DNA from: Colias croceus
Taxonomy: Eukaryota; Arthropoda; Insecta; Lepidoptera; Pieridae
Assembly: GCF_905220415.1 (NCBI RefSeq)
Contig: NC_059568.1
Location: forward strand, 12,276,001-12,340,000
Reading direction: 5' to 3'
DNA length: 64,000 nt
The translations under genes and the position numbers were made by a program. Under the pieces are notes generated by a model. That model saw nothing but the letters and a program-made list of their open reading frames with translations, searched no databases and had not been told where the DNA came from. Shown piece after piece: positions 44,392-55,490 of this stretch (position 1 is the stretch's first letter; every line of letters starts with the position of its first letter).

Positions 44392-46290
44392 TTGACCAAA
44401 ATTGCAGTACGAATTTTAGGATCTACATACTTCTTAATCAGCTCTACAATGTTTTCTTGTAAGCTGTCTTCGTTAATTTGTACTGAGACACGTAGGAAAG
44501 TTTCAAATGGTTTCTTTAAGGAAGGTTTCGTCGAAGGTGAGTTATTCGTGATTTTTATAAATATCTGTTTACGAAATGTGTTAAGTGGGCCATCACTTAT
44601 AGGAATGTCAAGAATAGGATTTTCACGGCTAGTATGTTTTGTGCCTTCTGGATTAATGTTGAGTTTCGTCTGTACCGTGAGCTCTTAAGGAGGGGGCAGT
44701 ATCTGTCGATGATTGGCTAATTAAAGGTCTGTCGTCAGGTGCAGAAACAGTCGATGATCAACTATCTAATGGTCTGTCATCAGGTGCAGTTACAGTCGAT
44801 TCAGAGTCAGAAATATTCACTATCATAGATTCTACGTTTTCATTATGCAATTCTATGCGCGACAATGCGTCCGCGTTCGTGTTACATTTACCTTTCTTAT
44901 AAACTATCGTATAATCATATTCAGAAAGCTTAAGGCGCCAACGTGTCAGCCGTAAATTCGGTTCCTTAAAATTCATTATCCATTGTAAGGGCTTATGGTC
45001 TGTTATAATTTTGAACTTTCTGCCAAATAAGTACGGTCGGAAGTATTTTGTTGCCCATACAATAGGCATGACGAAAGATTTTGAAATCCTCTTCCATTAT
45101 GTGTGTATACGTTTACTATACAAGAAACACCCTATATTTCGGTAATATACTTAAATTTAACGAAGATAAAAGCCATTTTTCAAAAAATATTTATTAACTG
45201 TGCCAAAACAGCTCGCAGTTGTCATGGCGTAGGCGTGACGTCACTCTTTAGTAAATACGTAATTATTTGTACGCATTGCGAAGAAAATTAAAGAAATATT
45301 TATTTAATATGTGTTATAGAAACGAATTTCAAAGTTTATAAGTAGTGTGCAGTATTGCAGTGTGAATCCACATAAAAACCCCGAAACCACGTATTCGTGA
45401 ATTCGCAATTATATTTCTGTTCTGAGTCGATAAAGCATACGTGAAACAATAGAAAATAAATAAAAATGCGTATTCTCAACATATTCATAACAACAAAATA
45501 CAACTGACGTGAGTTGTTTACTTAATCGTGACGTCACGCGTGTTTTAGTCAAAATGGCGAACTGCAGAATTTCAATGTTTTATTTTATTGATAATCTCCA
45601 CAGACATATTATATTAAGACAGACATATTATCTTAATGTATGTCTGTGATAATCTCATTAATCTTAATGTTTTTAAGATTTTTAAGTCACTATATTTAAT
45701 TTATTTATTATACATTTTCCCTTAAAAACACTAATACGATCATTTATGGATACTGTCGTCATGCCTATTGCCAATAACTCTTTTTCAATGGTACTGTAAT
45801 TCATTTCACTATCATTTAAAGTACGTGAAGCATAGGAAATAGGTTTGTCAGAACCGATTGGGCCTTGGGATAATATGGCACCAATAGCTACGTTGGATGC
45901 ATCAGTCGTAAGTATAAACTCTTTCGTAAAATCTGGGTATTGTAATATGGGGTCATTCAAGGGGTCATTCAATAGAAGTGTTTTACATTTTTCGAAACAA
46001 TTGACGTATTCTGAATCTAGAATAATTGTACTACCTTTTTTCAAACATCTAGTTAACGGTTTTGTAACACGGGCAAAGTCAGGGATAAATTTTCTGTTAT
46101 AACCTAGAAGACCTAAAAATTGCTTTATTTCTTTAGAAGTTTTTGAAATAGGGTATTTAGTTACAGCTCTAATTTTATCTGGGTTTGGTTTAATTCCGTC
46201 TCTACTGAAAAATAAAGTGTCCCAAATATGCAGTTTCTAACCTAAGAAATTCGGATTTGTCCATTTGAATTTTAAAATTTGACTCACGAT
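44392..46290 (-). pseudogene. pol: Gypsy-type Pol fragment (reverse transcriptase end, RNase H, linker)
   Basis: Reading on the minus strand from 46290: the end of reverse transcriptase (LRLETAYLGH, then PNPDKIRAV and IKQFLGLLGYNRKFIPDF), then RNase H (FILTTDASNVAIGAIL, SYASRTLNDSEMNYSTIEKE). RNase H is broken by a 703-bp insertion (45064-45766) and resumes with WATKYFRPYLFGRKFKIITD and NTNADALSRI. The linker towards integrase continues to about 44392. An extra T near 46218 shifts the frame. It is related to but distinct from the errantivirus at 33-39.8 kb. No LTR seen. Confidence 0.8.
45064..45766. mobile_element. 703-bp inverted-repeat element inside the gypsy RNase H
   Basis: Perfect 11-bp ends AGGCATGACGA and TCGTCATGCCT. 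Removing it and one AT dinucleotide restores the RNase H reading (AIVWATKY), so the border is well placed and the target duplication looks 2 bp long. Interior AT-rich, with two GTGACGTCAC-like palindromes (near 45235 and 45530) and a short inverted pair around AGACATATTATCTTAATGTA. Non-coding. Confidence 0.7.
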
Positions 46291-46933
46291 ACCTAGTTCA
46301 GAAGGCAGAGCAATATTGTAATGTTATATTTGAAGTTGCTAATAAATTTTTTTTTAATATTTCAGAAAGATTGTATTAATTAATATCTGTTGAATTAAAA
46401 TCAAAGCTATTTATATGTTGTCCTCATTATTTTCTAATCAGATTGTACTTACATCCCAATGCGAATGCATTACTTAGTTAAATGTTATAATATACAATTA
46501 TTCCGATAGCTATTTAGGAAATGTATAGATTTCCTAGGCAATGTGTATAAAATAATTTATTTCACACATTTCCGTGCGATTTTAGGAATTACATACATTT
46601 CCTAGGATTTGTATACAATTCCTTGATTTCATACATTTCCGGTAACATATGCAAAACTACAAGTTCCTTCGCGCTTAGTATACCAACACCACCCCTGTAT
46701 AGTAGGATTTGCAGACTAGCTTTCCGCCAGCGGCTTCGCCCGCGTATTCATAATCGCCGTAATGGCGGCAAACATCGACGATCATTAATTGTTAGGCCAA
46801 CGCTCCCGATTGTGAAGAGGGTCCATTACATTAAAAGTACAGATTATAGCCATGTACTTAGATTTGTTAATTTATTGACTGATTTTTAAGATCAAATTAC
46901 TTTATTTCAAAGAATATTGATTATAAAAGAAAT
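46291..46933. other. Spacer with repeat fragments
   Basis: 46530-46640 has recurring ATACATTTCCTAGG-type phrases. 46640-46700 is the end of a mariner-like MITE (TGTATGCAAAACTACAAG family). 46715-46760 is a retroposon head (GACTAGCTTTCCGCCAGCGG). No gene seen. Confidence 0.45.
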
Positions 46934-48094
46934 AGATAGGGAGGCGAGGTAGCTAAATGGCGTAATTAAACGGCGCCGTCGAAACTTATCAAAATCGATA
47001 GATAAAATAATTTCGAAAAGAAAAGCTTCTATGGTAAAAACCATATTAGCGGTGGGTTTGGCATGTACGGATTTTCAAAAATGTAAAAACACACACAACG
47101 GTATACTAATCTGCCGGTTTGCGTGGTGGGGCTAGGCATATTAATTCGTCAAAAAAGCACAAAAAAAAATTTACTCGAGCGCGTCAGATTTTCGGAAGGG
47201 GTTCGGAAGTAGGCCCCAAGGAAGCTCCCCTTAAAAAAACTGACGATTTCGGCGTGACGATAAGTTACGATGAATTTTTGAAAATGCAGAAAAAAAAAGT
47301 CCTTTTGAAATACTCGAGCGCGTCAGATTTTCATAGGGGAGGTTTATCTCGGTCTCCTGAAAGCATATTTTCTTAATCTGACAAAAATGTTGGTGGGTTC
47401 TCTTAATCTGACCGAAAAAGGTTTCTTTTTTTTAATCATCGTTATTTCATATCAATTTTTCTTAACACCCTCAGTTTTCGAGATATACTCAAAAAACCGG
47501 GAGTTTGAGTTTTTATGATGCTTCAAGTCAAAAAGTTTTAACTTTGGACAAAAATGTAAAGAGACCTTTTTTGTGTAAAATAAAATTAGTTACCTTTTTT
47601 ATTTATTCAAACTTTTTTTTTGTAAAATGTATCGTTCGCGACTTATATACTGCAACGCGTTTTTCGGAAGACGAAATGGCTCCTCCAGACTTCCGGTCAC
47701 GCGGAAACCGGCAGATTTTGTATTTTTAGTAAGTTTTAGATTATATTCTTCAAAATAAAAATAAAAACAATCGCGCTCGAGAATGCCGAATTAACGTTTT
47801 TTTTTACAAGTTCGCGACCCTATAACTTGGCGGCGTCAAGGACTTATCGTCAGATTAGTTAAATTTAGTCTTAAAACACTAAAATCAACCCCCAATATCT
47901 TAATCTGACGCGCTCGAGTATTTCAGACTATCGATTTTTTTTTTTACTAATCTGATCGTCTATCCTGGGCGCGCGTCACTACTTAAAGAGCTAAATAGTT
48001 AACAAGGTTGTTCTATTAGGTCTAAGGTATCTCTCATATCTTAAACTGCCACGCTCGAGTATTGCAGAAAATTCCCCTCTTCGCCTCCCTATCT
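46934..48094. mobile_element. 1,161-bp inverted-repeat element with repeated CTCGAGCGCGTCAGATT boxes
   Basis: Perfect 14-bp ends AGATAGGGAGGCGA and TCGCCTCCCTATCT. Inside, TACTCGAGCGCGTCAGATTT occurs twice in direct orientation (near 47171 and 47312) and in inverse form (near 47905 and 48045), with several TTAATCTGAC phrases. An 85-codon frame (47119-47376) is Lys-rich with no motif. I do not recognise the family. Confidence 0.6.
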
Positions 48095-48100
48095 AAAACT

Positions 48101-48717
48101 ATATCCCACCAAAAACATAAATGTAAAAATTGGAGCCGAGTTCAATCGTTGACTTAATTTGCCAAAAAAAGAAATGAGATCTAAATGTGTGCCAAGTTCT
48201 GCAGACAGTCCAGAAATTTATTTACAAAAATGTATTAAGTTCTTAGGTTGACTGAAAACTTAATTGTTTTATTTTCCCTTAGAGAACAATGTTTATTCCA
48301 AAATATAACTTTTTTAATTTGAATAATATAATTATTTTCACAAAGCAAACAACTAATGACCTATTGAACCCCATAATTTGATGAGGCTAGTTTTTAGAAC
48401 CTCACAAAATATAAACAGTATGTAAAACTAGCCTCATCAAATTATGGGGTTCAATAGGTCATTAGTTGTTTGCTTTGTGAAAATAATTATATTATTCAAA
48501 TTAAAAAAGTTATATTTTGGAATAAACATTGTTCTCTAAGGGAAAAGAAAACAATTAAGTTTTCAGTCAACCTAAGAACTTAATACATTTTTGTAAATAA
48601 ATTTCTGGACTGTCTGCAGAACTTGGCACACATTTAGATCTCATTTCTTTTTTTGGCAAATTAAGTCAACGATTGAACTCGGCTCCAATTTTTACATTTA
48701 TGTTTTTGGTGGGATAT
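48101..48717. mobile_element. 617-bp near-perfect palindrome (foldback element)
   Basis: ATATCCCACCAAAAACATAA at the left is mirrored to ...GGTGGGATAT at 48717. The arms are about 294 bp with very few differences; the loop is 29 nt (about 48395-48423). It starts 6 bp after the previous element. High arm identity means a recent origin or ongoing correction. Confidence 0.8.
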
Positions 48718-48959
48718 CATTACTTTTTGTACAGAAAATTACTCTGCAAATTTGATTTACTTTATAAATATAATACTTTTTATATACGATTTTTTTTTCT
48801 TGTGGTTTCTCTGTATGGTTTGTTTAGTATTATTTTCTATATTTTCTTGTATGTTATGAATGTCAGCGCACATTGCCCCGTCATTATCTGCAATTTTTTA
48901 AACTCGTTTTCTGTTTAAAAGATTACATGATTTTCTAAACATCCAGCGTGAATTTGTAC

Positions 48960-49795
48960 GTACACACTATTACCAAGATGCAAAGATCGTTGTAGAAGAA
49001 TCGTCGCCTTACTCCATGACGTTACGGTATTGCCATGACGCGATCTTGAAATTTTACTCTAAACGCGCCTAAAGATGTTTCACTCATATTAATATTACGC
49101 AAATTAAATCATTTCGACCTTCGACGAAGCCTTCTTCCATTACACCATTTATGGTAATTATTTTTGCATGCTTGTATTGGCTAAACATGTTTGTGCTTTA
49201 TTAATATAATTGTATCACCATTGAATACCATGTTTAAAGCAAAATAAAGATTTTATTTATTTATTTACACTGAAATTAAAACTAAACTAAACACTCATAA
49301 ATAAAGAATAAATAAATGTGAATATGTAAAATTATATATTATTTTTAACTGTATGAGCAATAAAGGCAATATTTTTATTACAATTTTCTTTTATTATACG
49401 TTTAATAACAGTTTTGAATAAAGAAATCATGCAATCGAAGTAATCCGCCCTAGCGATACTAGCGCGAGTGAGTGTGATGTCAGAGGCGCTTCGAATCTAC
49501 AGATGTTTCGTCCTAAAATATGTTTTTTTTTTTTTTTTTTTTTTATTTTTTATTGGTAATAGGGAAGCGCTTGACCACAATCTCGCCTGATGTTAAGCTG
49601 AGATGTGGTCTAAGATGGAACGCGCTTCCCTAGAAGGTACCTGTTCACTCTACGCTTGAAGACCCCCATATTGTACTCGTCGGGGAACACAGAAAAAACA
49701 TGTAAACTTCAATAATCTATATCTCAGTCATTTATTGATGGATTTCAAAATTTTTTTCGGCCACTGATTAGTTTTGATCTATTTTTTAAGACTAG

Positions 49796-49796
<1 letters not shown>
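48960..49796 (-). pseudogene. Partial duplicate of the HORMA gene intron (copy C)
   Basis: Matches 40620-41330 in order: TATTGCCATGACGCGATCTT, TTCGACCTTCGACGAAGCC, ATGTAAAATTATATATTATT, then the AATATCTCAGTCATTTATTG-type end. It is interrupted by the LINE tail at 49520-49697. No exon is preserved in this stretch. Confidence 0.55.
49520..49697 (-). repeat. LINE 3' end, reversed
   Basis: On the minus strand it reads the last codons of a LINE reverse-transcriptase ORF (DEYNMGVFKRRVNRYLLGKR), a short 3' UTR and a poly(A) seen here as T at about 49528-49543. It is a severely 5'-truncated insertion. Confidence 0.6.
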
Positions 49797-49826
<30 letters not shown>

Positions 49827-50192
49827 CTTTATTGTCATAAAAAAATAGGTACAGCTTATATATGAATCCATAGGCTCCTGAATTAGTTAAATACTGTGTC
49901 TCAGGAGCCAGTGGCTTCTCCCATTAATTTCGAAACAGTATAGATACCTACGTTATACAAAAGAAAATTTTAAAAATAACAAATAAAGGTAAGTGGAAAG
50001 CGCTTAAATGCTTGTGTGTGTATATGTGTGAGCGTGTGTGTGTGTGTGTGTGTGTGTGAGCGTGTGTGTGTGTGTGTGTTTTCATGTAAGTTTTGCTTTT
50101 ATGTGTGGATATGTGAAAAAGAAAAAAAAATGTGTAGTATATCTATATATTTATAATTTTTTTTTTTATCCTTTCTTATAGCACGCTTTAAA
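49797..50192 (-). repeat. LINE 3' UTR with AAAT tail and TG microsatellite
   Basis: An (AATA)n run at 49797-49826 marks the 3' end of the minus-strand LINE. A (TG)n tract lies at about 50021-50079. The rest is its 3' UTR. Confidence 0.6.
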
Positions 50193-51596
50193 TTATAGAT
50201 CCCTTAGCACGGTTTCAATTTCGTCGTAATCAAACTTCTCTAGCCACGTAAGTATACATCTTTTTATTTTATGATTATTCAATTGTTTAGCTTTAATTTC
50301 CTTATTAACTTTATTGTACAGTAGAGGTGCAACTACTTTGTAGTGTTTCTGTGCGAATTTTGATTTTGTTATAGGAAACGGACACCGATCGACACGTTTG
50401 TTACTTTTGGGTAAGTATGGAACATCATTTTTATGGTAGCGACGTAAGATTTCAAAAATGAACAGTTTTCTTATACTAAGAACATTGGCTTTTTTATATA
50501 CATCGGTTGTTGGGTGACTACATGGAAGTTTTAGACAAACTTTAAGTAATGCTCTCTGTGCACGCTCTGCTGCTATTAGGAGGGATTTGGATGCATTACC
50601 CCAAGCACAAATGCAATATCTTATAATACATTCGCACAAAGATTTATACGTAGATATCACCAATTTTTGTTCTGCCACAGATTGTAAATTATTAAAAATA
50701 TAAATTAGCTGACGTATTCTGGAAGTTAGTTTTGAAATATGCGAAGTCCAATTCAATTTATCATCTATCTCAACACCGAGGTATTTAATTGTATTAACCC
50801 GTGAGAGTGTAGAACAGTTGCAGGGGGCCACATAATTACTACGATTACATGGAAAGGTATGTATTTTAATAATCATGTCTTGACTTGGGGCACCTTTAGA
50901 TGTCATACTGTAGCACATGTATTTAGTTTTACTAGTATTTATTGACAGTAGACTATTTTCGAGCCAACAGGTCACAACAGAAAGACACTTTTCAGCAAGC
51001 TCTGCCACAGTTCTCCAAGACTTTTCATGAACTAGTAAAACAGTATCATCGGCAAACATAAGAAGATCTAATCCAGGTAAGGTGATATCACATAGTTCGT
51101 TGATATAAACAAGAAAAAGGATAGGTCCCAAAGTACTACCTTGCGGGACGCCATATGAGCAATCTAGATAGTCACTTTTATGGCCCTCTACTTTTACTGA
51201 CTGCCGTCTCCCCAATAAGTAGTCAGAAAACCAATCAAGCGTGATTCCCCTTATGCCTACATTCTCCAGCTTTTTCAGAAGGATGGGAATGGATACTGTG
51301 TCGAACGCCTTTTGCAGATCGAGAAATACACCCAAACACTTATACCCATTGTCTAGATATTGAACAATTTTTGAACTCAGCGACAAGACTGCATCTTCAG
51401 TTGAAGTTCTTTCTCTAAAGCCAAACTGGTTGACACTGAGAACATTGTTGCCCTCCAAAAACCTCATTAGTCTTTTTTTCACAAGTTTCTCTAGGATTTT
51501 AGATAGCGTTGAAATTAAAGAAATGGGTCTATAATTTGATGGATTGGTTTTATCTCCATTTTTAAAAATTGGGCTTACAATAGCTTTTTTAAAGGT
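50193..51596 (-). CDS. Non-LTR retrotransposon reverse transcriptase, 5'-truncated (CR1/Jockey group)
   Basis: Minus strand. The frame opens at about 51596 (FKKAIVSPIFKNGDKTNPSN, YRPISL) and runs uninterrupted to the stop at 50193. In order: finger motifs, QFGFRERTSTEDAV, VFLDLQKAFDTV, the YGVPQGSTLGPILF motif, the catalytic FADD box (LLMFADDTVLL), then KYLGVEIDDKLNW and the thumb and C-terminal region. The endonuclease and any first ORF are missing, the usual result of incomplete reverse transcription, so it cannot move alone. No stop or frameshift seen in the remaining frame. It inserted next to the HORMA duplicate. Confidence 0.85.
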   Translation of the reverse strand, partial: TFKKAIVSPIFKNGDKTNPSNYRPISLISTLSKILEKLVKKRLMRFLEGNNVLSVNQFGFRERTSTEDAVLSLSSKIVQYLDNGYKCLGVFLDLQKAFDTVSIPILLKKLENVGIRGITLDWFSDYLLGRRQSVKVEGHKSDYLDCSYGVPQGSTLGPILFLVYINELCDITLPGLDLLMFADDTVLLVHEKSWRTVAELAEKCLSVVTCWLENSLLSINTSKTKYMCYSMTSKGAPSQDMIIKIHTFPCNRSNYVAPCNCSTLSRVNTIKYLGVEIDDKLNWTSHISKLTSRIRQLIYIFNNLQSVAEQKLVISTYKSLCECIIRYCICAWGNASKSLLIAAERAQRALLKVCLKLPCSHPTTDVYKKANVLSIRKLFIFEILRRYHKNDVPYLPKSNKRVDRCPFPITKSKFAQKHYKVVAPLLYNKVNKEIKAKQLNNHKIKRCILTWLEKFDYDEIETVLRDL

Positions 51597-52084
51597 AAGG
51601 TGAATATACTATTTTCTTTTTTTTTAAACTTTTCCATTTTTCCATACAAACAAAATTTATGTCATTGAAAAAAAAATTAAATACAAATAAATTCAGTATT
51701 TTCTGATTTTTTCCTTTGTACACTCACTATTACCTAGTTGATTACAAAATTTGAACTTTCTAGGTCATCTGGAAGTGGGTTAGGTTTTGTATATGTCTAT
51801 AAGTCAGTCAGTCTTAAAAATTGCGATTTTTGGATATTAATATCTACGCAACTGTTTAATCTGTATTTATGAAATTTAAGGTTCTTGTTTATCTTGAGGT
51901 CCTCTTGATATGTACCAAATTTGGTTTATATAACTTAAATAGTTTTCGAGTTATAAGGGGGTGAAAAGTGGCTCGAAATGGTTCGTGTAAATATACACAC
52001 GGCTGCTGCTCGCCAGTTCTCTTCGCTTGAACTCGGCTTGACACGCTGCCGCGTGTCTAGATATGTATTGAAGAAAGTAATCAT
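51597..52084. other. Spacer with a degenerate retroposon tail
   Basis: 51780-51960 (TTATGAAATTTAAGGTTCTT, ACCAAATTTGGTTTATATAA) resembles the tail of a common lepidopteran retroposon. No gene seen. Confidence 0.4.
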
Positions 52085-52218
52085 TTGATAATTGTTAAAA
52101 AATAATGTTTTATTTATCAAAAAACTTAAATGAGTGCTTCTACACAAAACAAAATAATGTTTTATTTATCAAAAAACGTAAATGAGTACTTCTACACAAA
52201 ACAAAGTAATGTTTTACT

Positions 52219-52711
52219 AAAGGTACAAGTCTGAGACGGGCCGCAGACCGCAAACTGCAAGCGACAGCACTTGTTTCTGAACATATTCTATTGCCTCCTC
52301 CACACTACTCGCGAAGTTCCTCGGCGAAGTACTCGGCCGAAGTTGACTGAAGTCCGCGGTGCTACACTACACACTCGTTCAACTTCGCGAGGAACGCATA
52401 CGTTCATATTCAGAACGAACTTCAGGTAACTTCGTGCCCTTTGACTCGGGCGCAAAAACCGACAACAAACGGAAGTCGGCCGAGGCGAGGTAAAGTTGAA
52501 CGAAGTAAGCCGAAGTGCCTCTCTACATTATTCTATTCGTCTAACCTCGTTCAACTTCGCGAGTAGTGTGGAGGAGGCATATGAATCGCTGCGCGTTGCG
52601 TCTGCAGGCAGCAGTGTTGCCTCGCTTAGAATCAATTTCATAGATGTTCATAGAAACAAGTGTTGTCGCTTGCAGTTTGCGGTCTGCGGCCCGTTTCGGA
52701 CTTGTACCTTT
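52219..52711. mobile_element. MITE copy 1 (AAAGGTACAAGTC ends), carrying a second MITE
   Basis: Ends AAAGGTACAAGTC and GACTTGTACCTTT with ~45 bp of further inverted sequence (GGGCCGCAGACCGCAAACTG). It inserted in the 52-bp satellite. At 52293-52578 it contains another element. Two simpler copies lie at 56042-56254 and 56355-56581. Confidence 0.75.
52293..52578. mobile_element. Nested 286-bp MITE
   Basis: Inverted ends GCCTCCTCCACACTACTCGC and the mirror at 52558-52578. Absent from the two sister copies of the host MITE, which fixes its borders to within a few bases. Confidence 0.75.
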
Positions 52712-53044
52712 ATCTAAAAACTTAAATGAGTGCTTCTACACAAAACAAAATAATGTTTAATTTATCAAAAAACTTAAATGAGTGCTTCTACACAAAACAA
52801 AATAATGTTTAATTTATCAAAAAACTTAAATGAGTGCTTCTACACAAAACAAAATAATGTTTAATTTATCAAAAAACTTAAATAAGTGCTTCTACACAAA
52901 ACAAAATAATGTTTAATTTATCAAAAAACTTAAATGAGTGCTTCTACACAAAACAAAATAATGTTTTATTTATCAAAAAACTTAAATGAGTGCTTCTACA
53001 CAAAACAAAATATAAGTAGTAAAAAAATCAAAATAATCAGCGGG

Positions 53045-53250
53045 GCTCCTATTTCTGTGTAGTTTTTTACGGCTAACCTAACCTGAACCGAGTATTTATT
53101 TTAGGATAAACTAGTATGGCCTAGCCTGAACTGATTTATCCTATTGGTCTTAGGAAGAACTAGTTTGGCCTAGGCTATACCAGTCCATCCGATCGTGTAT
53201 AGGATGAACTAGTTTAGCCTAGGCAAAACTAGTTTGTCCTGAAATCGGGT
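53045..53250. repeat. AACTAGTTCATCCTA-type repeat, orientation 1
   Basis: Several units of TAGGATGAACTAGTTTAGCC with CTAGGC spacers, ending GGTTTGGCCGGTAACAT. The reverse complement lies at 56930-57080. Confidence 0.65.
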
Positions 53251-53282
53251 TTGGCCGGTAACATATATACACTATACAGCTT

Positions 53283-53459
53283 TCAGAACAATCTTTTTAG
53301 TACAATTTTAGCATTCTTGATTTTAACGCCAGTCCTGTCGATCTTTTCCTGTTCTCCAATCTTTCGTTTTTCAACCCTTTTTTCCGGTGACTCAACAGCA
53401 TCAGCATCAGACGTAGTAAAAAAATTTTGCAAGGAAATTATTAGAAAATCAAAATATAT
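53283..53459 (-). pseudogene. C-terminal exon fragment of a HORMA-gene duplicate
   Basis: Minus strand, ending in a stop at 53283: ISLQNFFTTSDADAVESPEK, then RKIGEQEKIDRTGVKIKNAK and VLKRLF. It matches the basic tail of the exon at 39814 and the fragment at 55491. The upstream part is cut off by the foldback element that starts at 53460. Confidence 0.6.
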
Positions 53460-54452
53460 GGGGCATTTCACGCGAAGCGGACACAGAAATCAGGGTCAGG
53501 TTTCAGATTTCGGTTATATTTTAGTATGTTACACTTGTATATATCCTCGGTATGTATACGAAAAATTTTTGCATTTAGAAGCTTAGTTTTCAAAATACAG
53601 GTCTTTGAAGATGTCAGTAAGCGCGAGCTATGGGGGACTTTGAATGTAATTATCAGTTAAAGAAAAGTAATTTTTAAACAAATTGATGATTGAATAATAT
53701 ACCCCATTAAATAAACTTTTTATCACCATATTTCTAATTTCGAATTTATATTTAAATTCCTTAAAAAAATAAAAAAAATATTCTTTGTCATTTTTTACAA
53801 ACTTTGCGTATTTTTAAACTTTTTTAGATCATTAAATAAATGGCTTATATTATGTTTAAACTTCATGCACAGTTCTAGAGTGGTCATCGCAGTACTTTAG
53901 AATCTACATGTTATAATGGCGAAGCGCGGCAATATCCCCAATCCCCATACTAACGCCTAGCGCGACGCACTTCAATATTCATACAAACGGGGACAAAAAA
54001 TAAATTCGAGAAATTTGAATTAAATTAGGTGTCAACAGATAGGTCTTTAAAAATTGATTGGAGGTTTATGAATAAGTTTTATGCTTAAATAAATAATTTA
54101 CGAGATATACGTATTCTAAGTCGTAAAAATGTCATATTACTTTAATGAATAATTTTTTATAAGAAAACTAAAGTAATATTTTTTAACCTTATTAAAATCT
54201 GAAACGGTGTTATTAATTAACTATAATGAGATAAATACTGCAGTACGGTGCGTTAATCAACTAGGCGCTAATATGGGGATATTGCTGCGCTTCGCCATTA
54301 TAATTGTACATGTAGCTTCTAAACTACTGCGATGACCACTCTAGAAGTTTGCATGAAGTTTTAAACATAATATAAGCCATTTATTTAATGATTTAAAATA
54401 ATTTAAAAATACGCAAAGTTTGTAAAAAATGACAAAGATAAATATTTTTTTA

Positions 54453-54905
54453 ACCGACTTCAAAAAAAAGGAGGAGGTTATCAATTCGGCCGGTATATAT
54501 TTTTTTTTTTTTTATGTATGTACACCGATTACTCCGAGGTTTCTGAACCGATTTACGTGATTCTTTTTTTGTTCGATGCGGGATGGTGTCGAATTGGTCC
54601 CATAAAAATTTTATTCGGCTAGGCCCAGTAGTTTTTATTTTATGAGCATTTTTGTCTGTACTCGATGACTTAATTGGAATGTAGCAAGTAACTTTGATTC
54701 ACTTCCCGGTAACCGATTGAGCTGAAATTTTGTATACGTATGTAAATTGGATAGCGATGAAATATTATCATGACATAGAGCTGATTTGATGATGGAATCG
54801 GAAGGTGGCCATAGGAACTCAGTAATATATTGACTCAACTTTATCGAGTTTGGGCTCGTTTGATTCGTGTTGAAAATTACACTAAAAAGTATTAAATAAA
54901 ATTAA
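54453..54905 (+). repeat. ~450-bp AACCGACTTCAAAAA repeat, copy 1
   Basis: Starts TTAACCGACTTCAAAAAAAA, then GGAGGAGGTTATCAATTCGG, CACCGATTACTCCGAGGTTT, and ends near AAAAGTATTAAATAAAATTA. The copy at 63507-63956 is closely similar along its whole length. It is a common lepidopteran interspersed repeat; I cannot assign its class. Confidence 0.75.
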
Positions 54906-55192
54906 CTGCGTTAAAAACAACCGACTTCAAAAACGGAAAAGTAAAAAATAAAAAAGATTTGATATTATTAATTACTACATAATATTATTTAGATGTGCTA
55001 TTTATTAAATAGGTTTGAAGTCGGTGCCAAACACTAAGCACTTAGTATTAAGCCCGTGCACCGACATCAAACCTATTTAATAAATAGCACATCTAAATAA
55101 TATGTAGTAATTTATAATATCAAATCTTTTTTATTTTTTACTTTTCCGTTTTTGAAGTCGGTTGTTTTTAACGCAGTTAATTTTATTATTTT
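54905..55192. repeat. ~290-bp palindrome following the AACCGACTTC repeat
   Basis: ACTGCGTTAAAAACAACCGA is mirrored at 55192. The arms, of about 125 bp, include TTGATATTATTAATTACTAC and ATAGGTTTGAAGTCGGTG. Together with copy 1 it makes up the insertion in the foldback element. Confidence 0.65.
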
Positions 55193-55490
55193 CCTAAGGA
55201 TTTTAAATATAAATTCGAAATATGATGATAAAAAGTTTATTTAATGGGTTTTATTATTCAATCATCAATTTGTTTAAAAATTACTTTTCTTTAACTGATA
55301 ATTACATTCATAGTCCCCCATAGCTCGCGCTTACTGACATCTTCAAAGACCTGTATTTTGAAAACTAAGCTTCTAAATGCAAAAATTTTTCGTATACATA
55401 CCGAGGATATATACAAGTGTAACATACTAAAATATAACGGAAATCCTGAAATCTGTGTCCGCTTCGCGTGAAATGCCCCTTATACAGCTT

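Larger units (their letters stand above)
52085..53012. repeat. 52-bp satellite, array 1
   Basis: Unit TTATCAAAAAACTTAAATGA plus GTGCTTCTACACAAAACAAAA plus TAATGTTT, with a period of 52 bp. Interrupted by the MITE at 52219-52711. The same satellite, in the same orientation, reappears at 56255-56885. Confidence 0.85.
53460..55479. mobile_element. ~2-kb foldback element with ~480-bp arms, interrupted
   Basis: The ends GGGGCATTTCACGCGAAGCG and CGCTTCGCGTGAAATGCCCC are perfect inverts. The left arm runs to about 53966. The right arm is split, 54264-54452 and 55193-55479, by an insertion of about 740 bp. The unpaired centre is about 300 bp. Both arms have AT-rich non-coding sequence. Confidence 0.75.

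Noticed and set aside
52496..52717. Open frames repeated at 56101 and 56323 (ESLRVASAGSSVA...)
   Set aside because: They fall in the arms of three copies of the same MITE; the shared translation follows from shared DNA.
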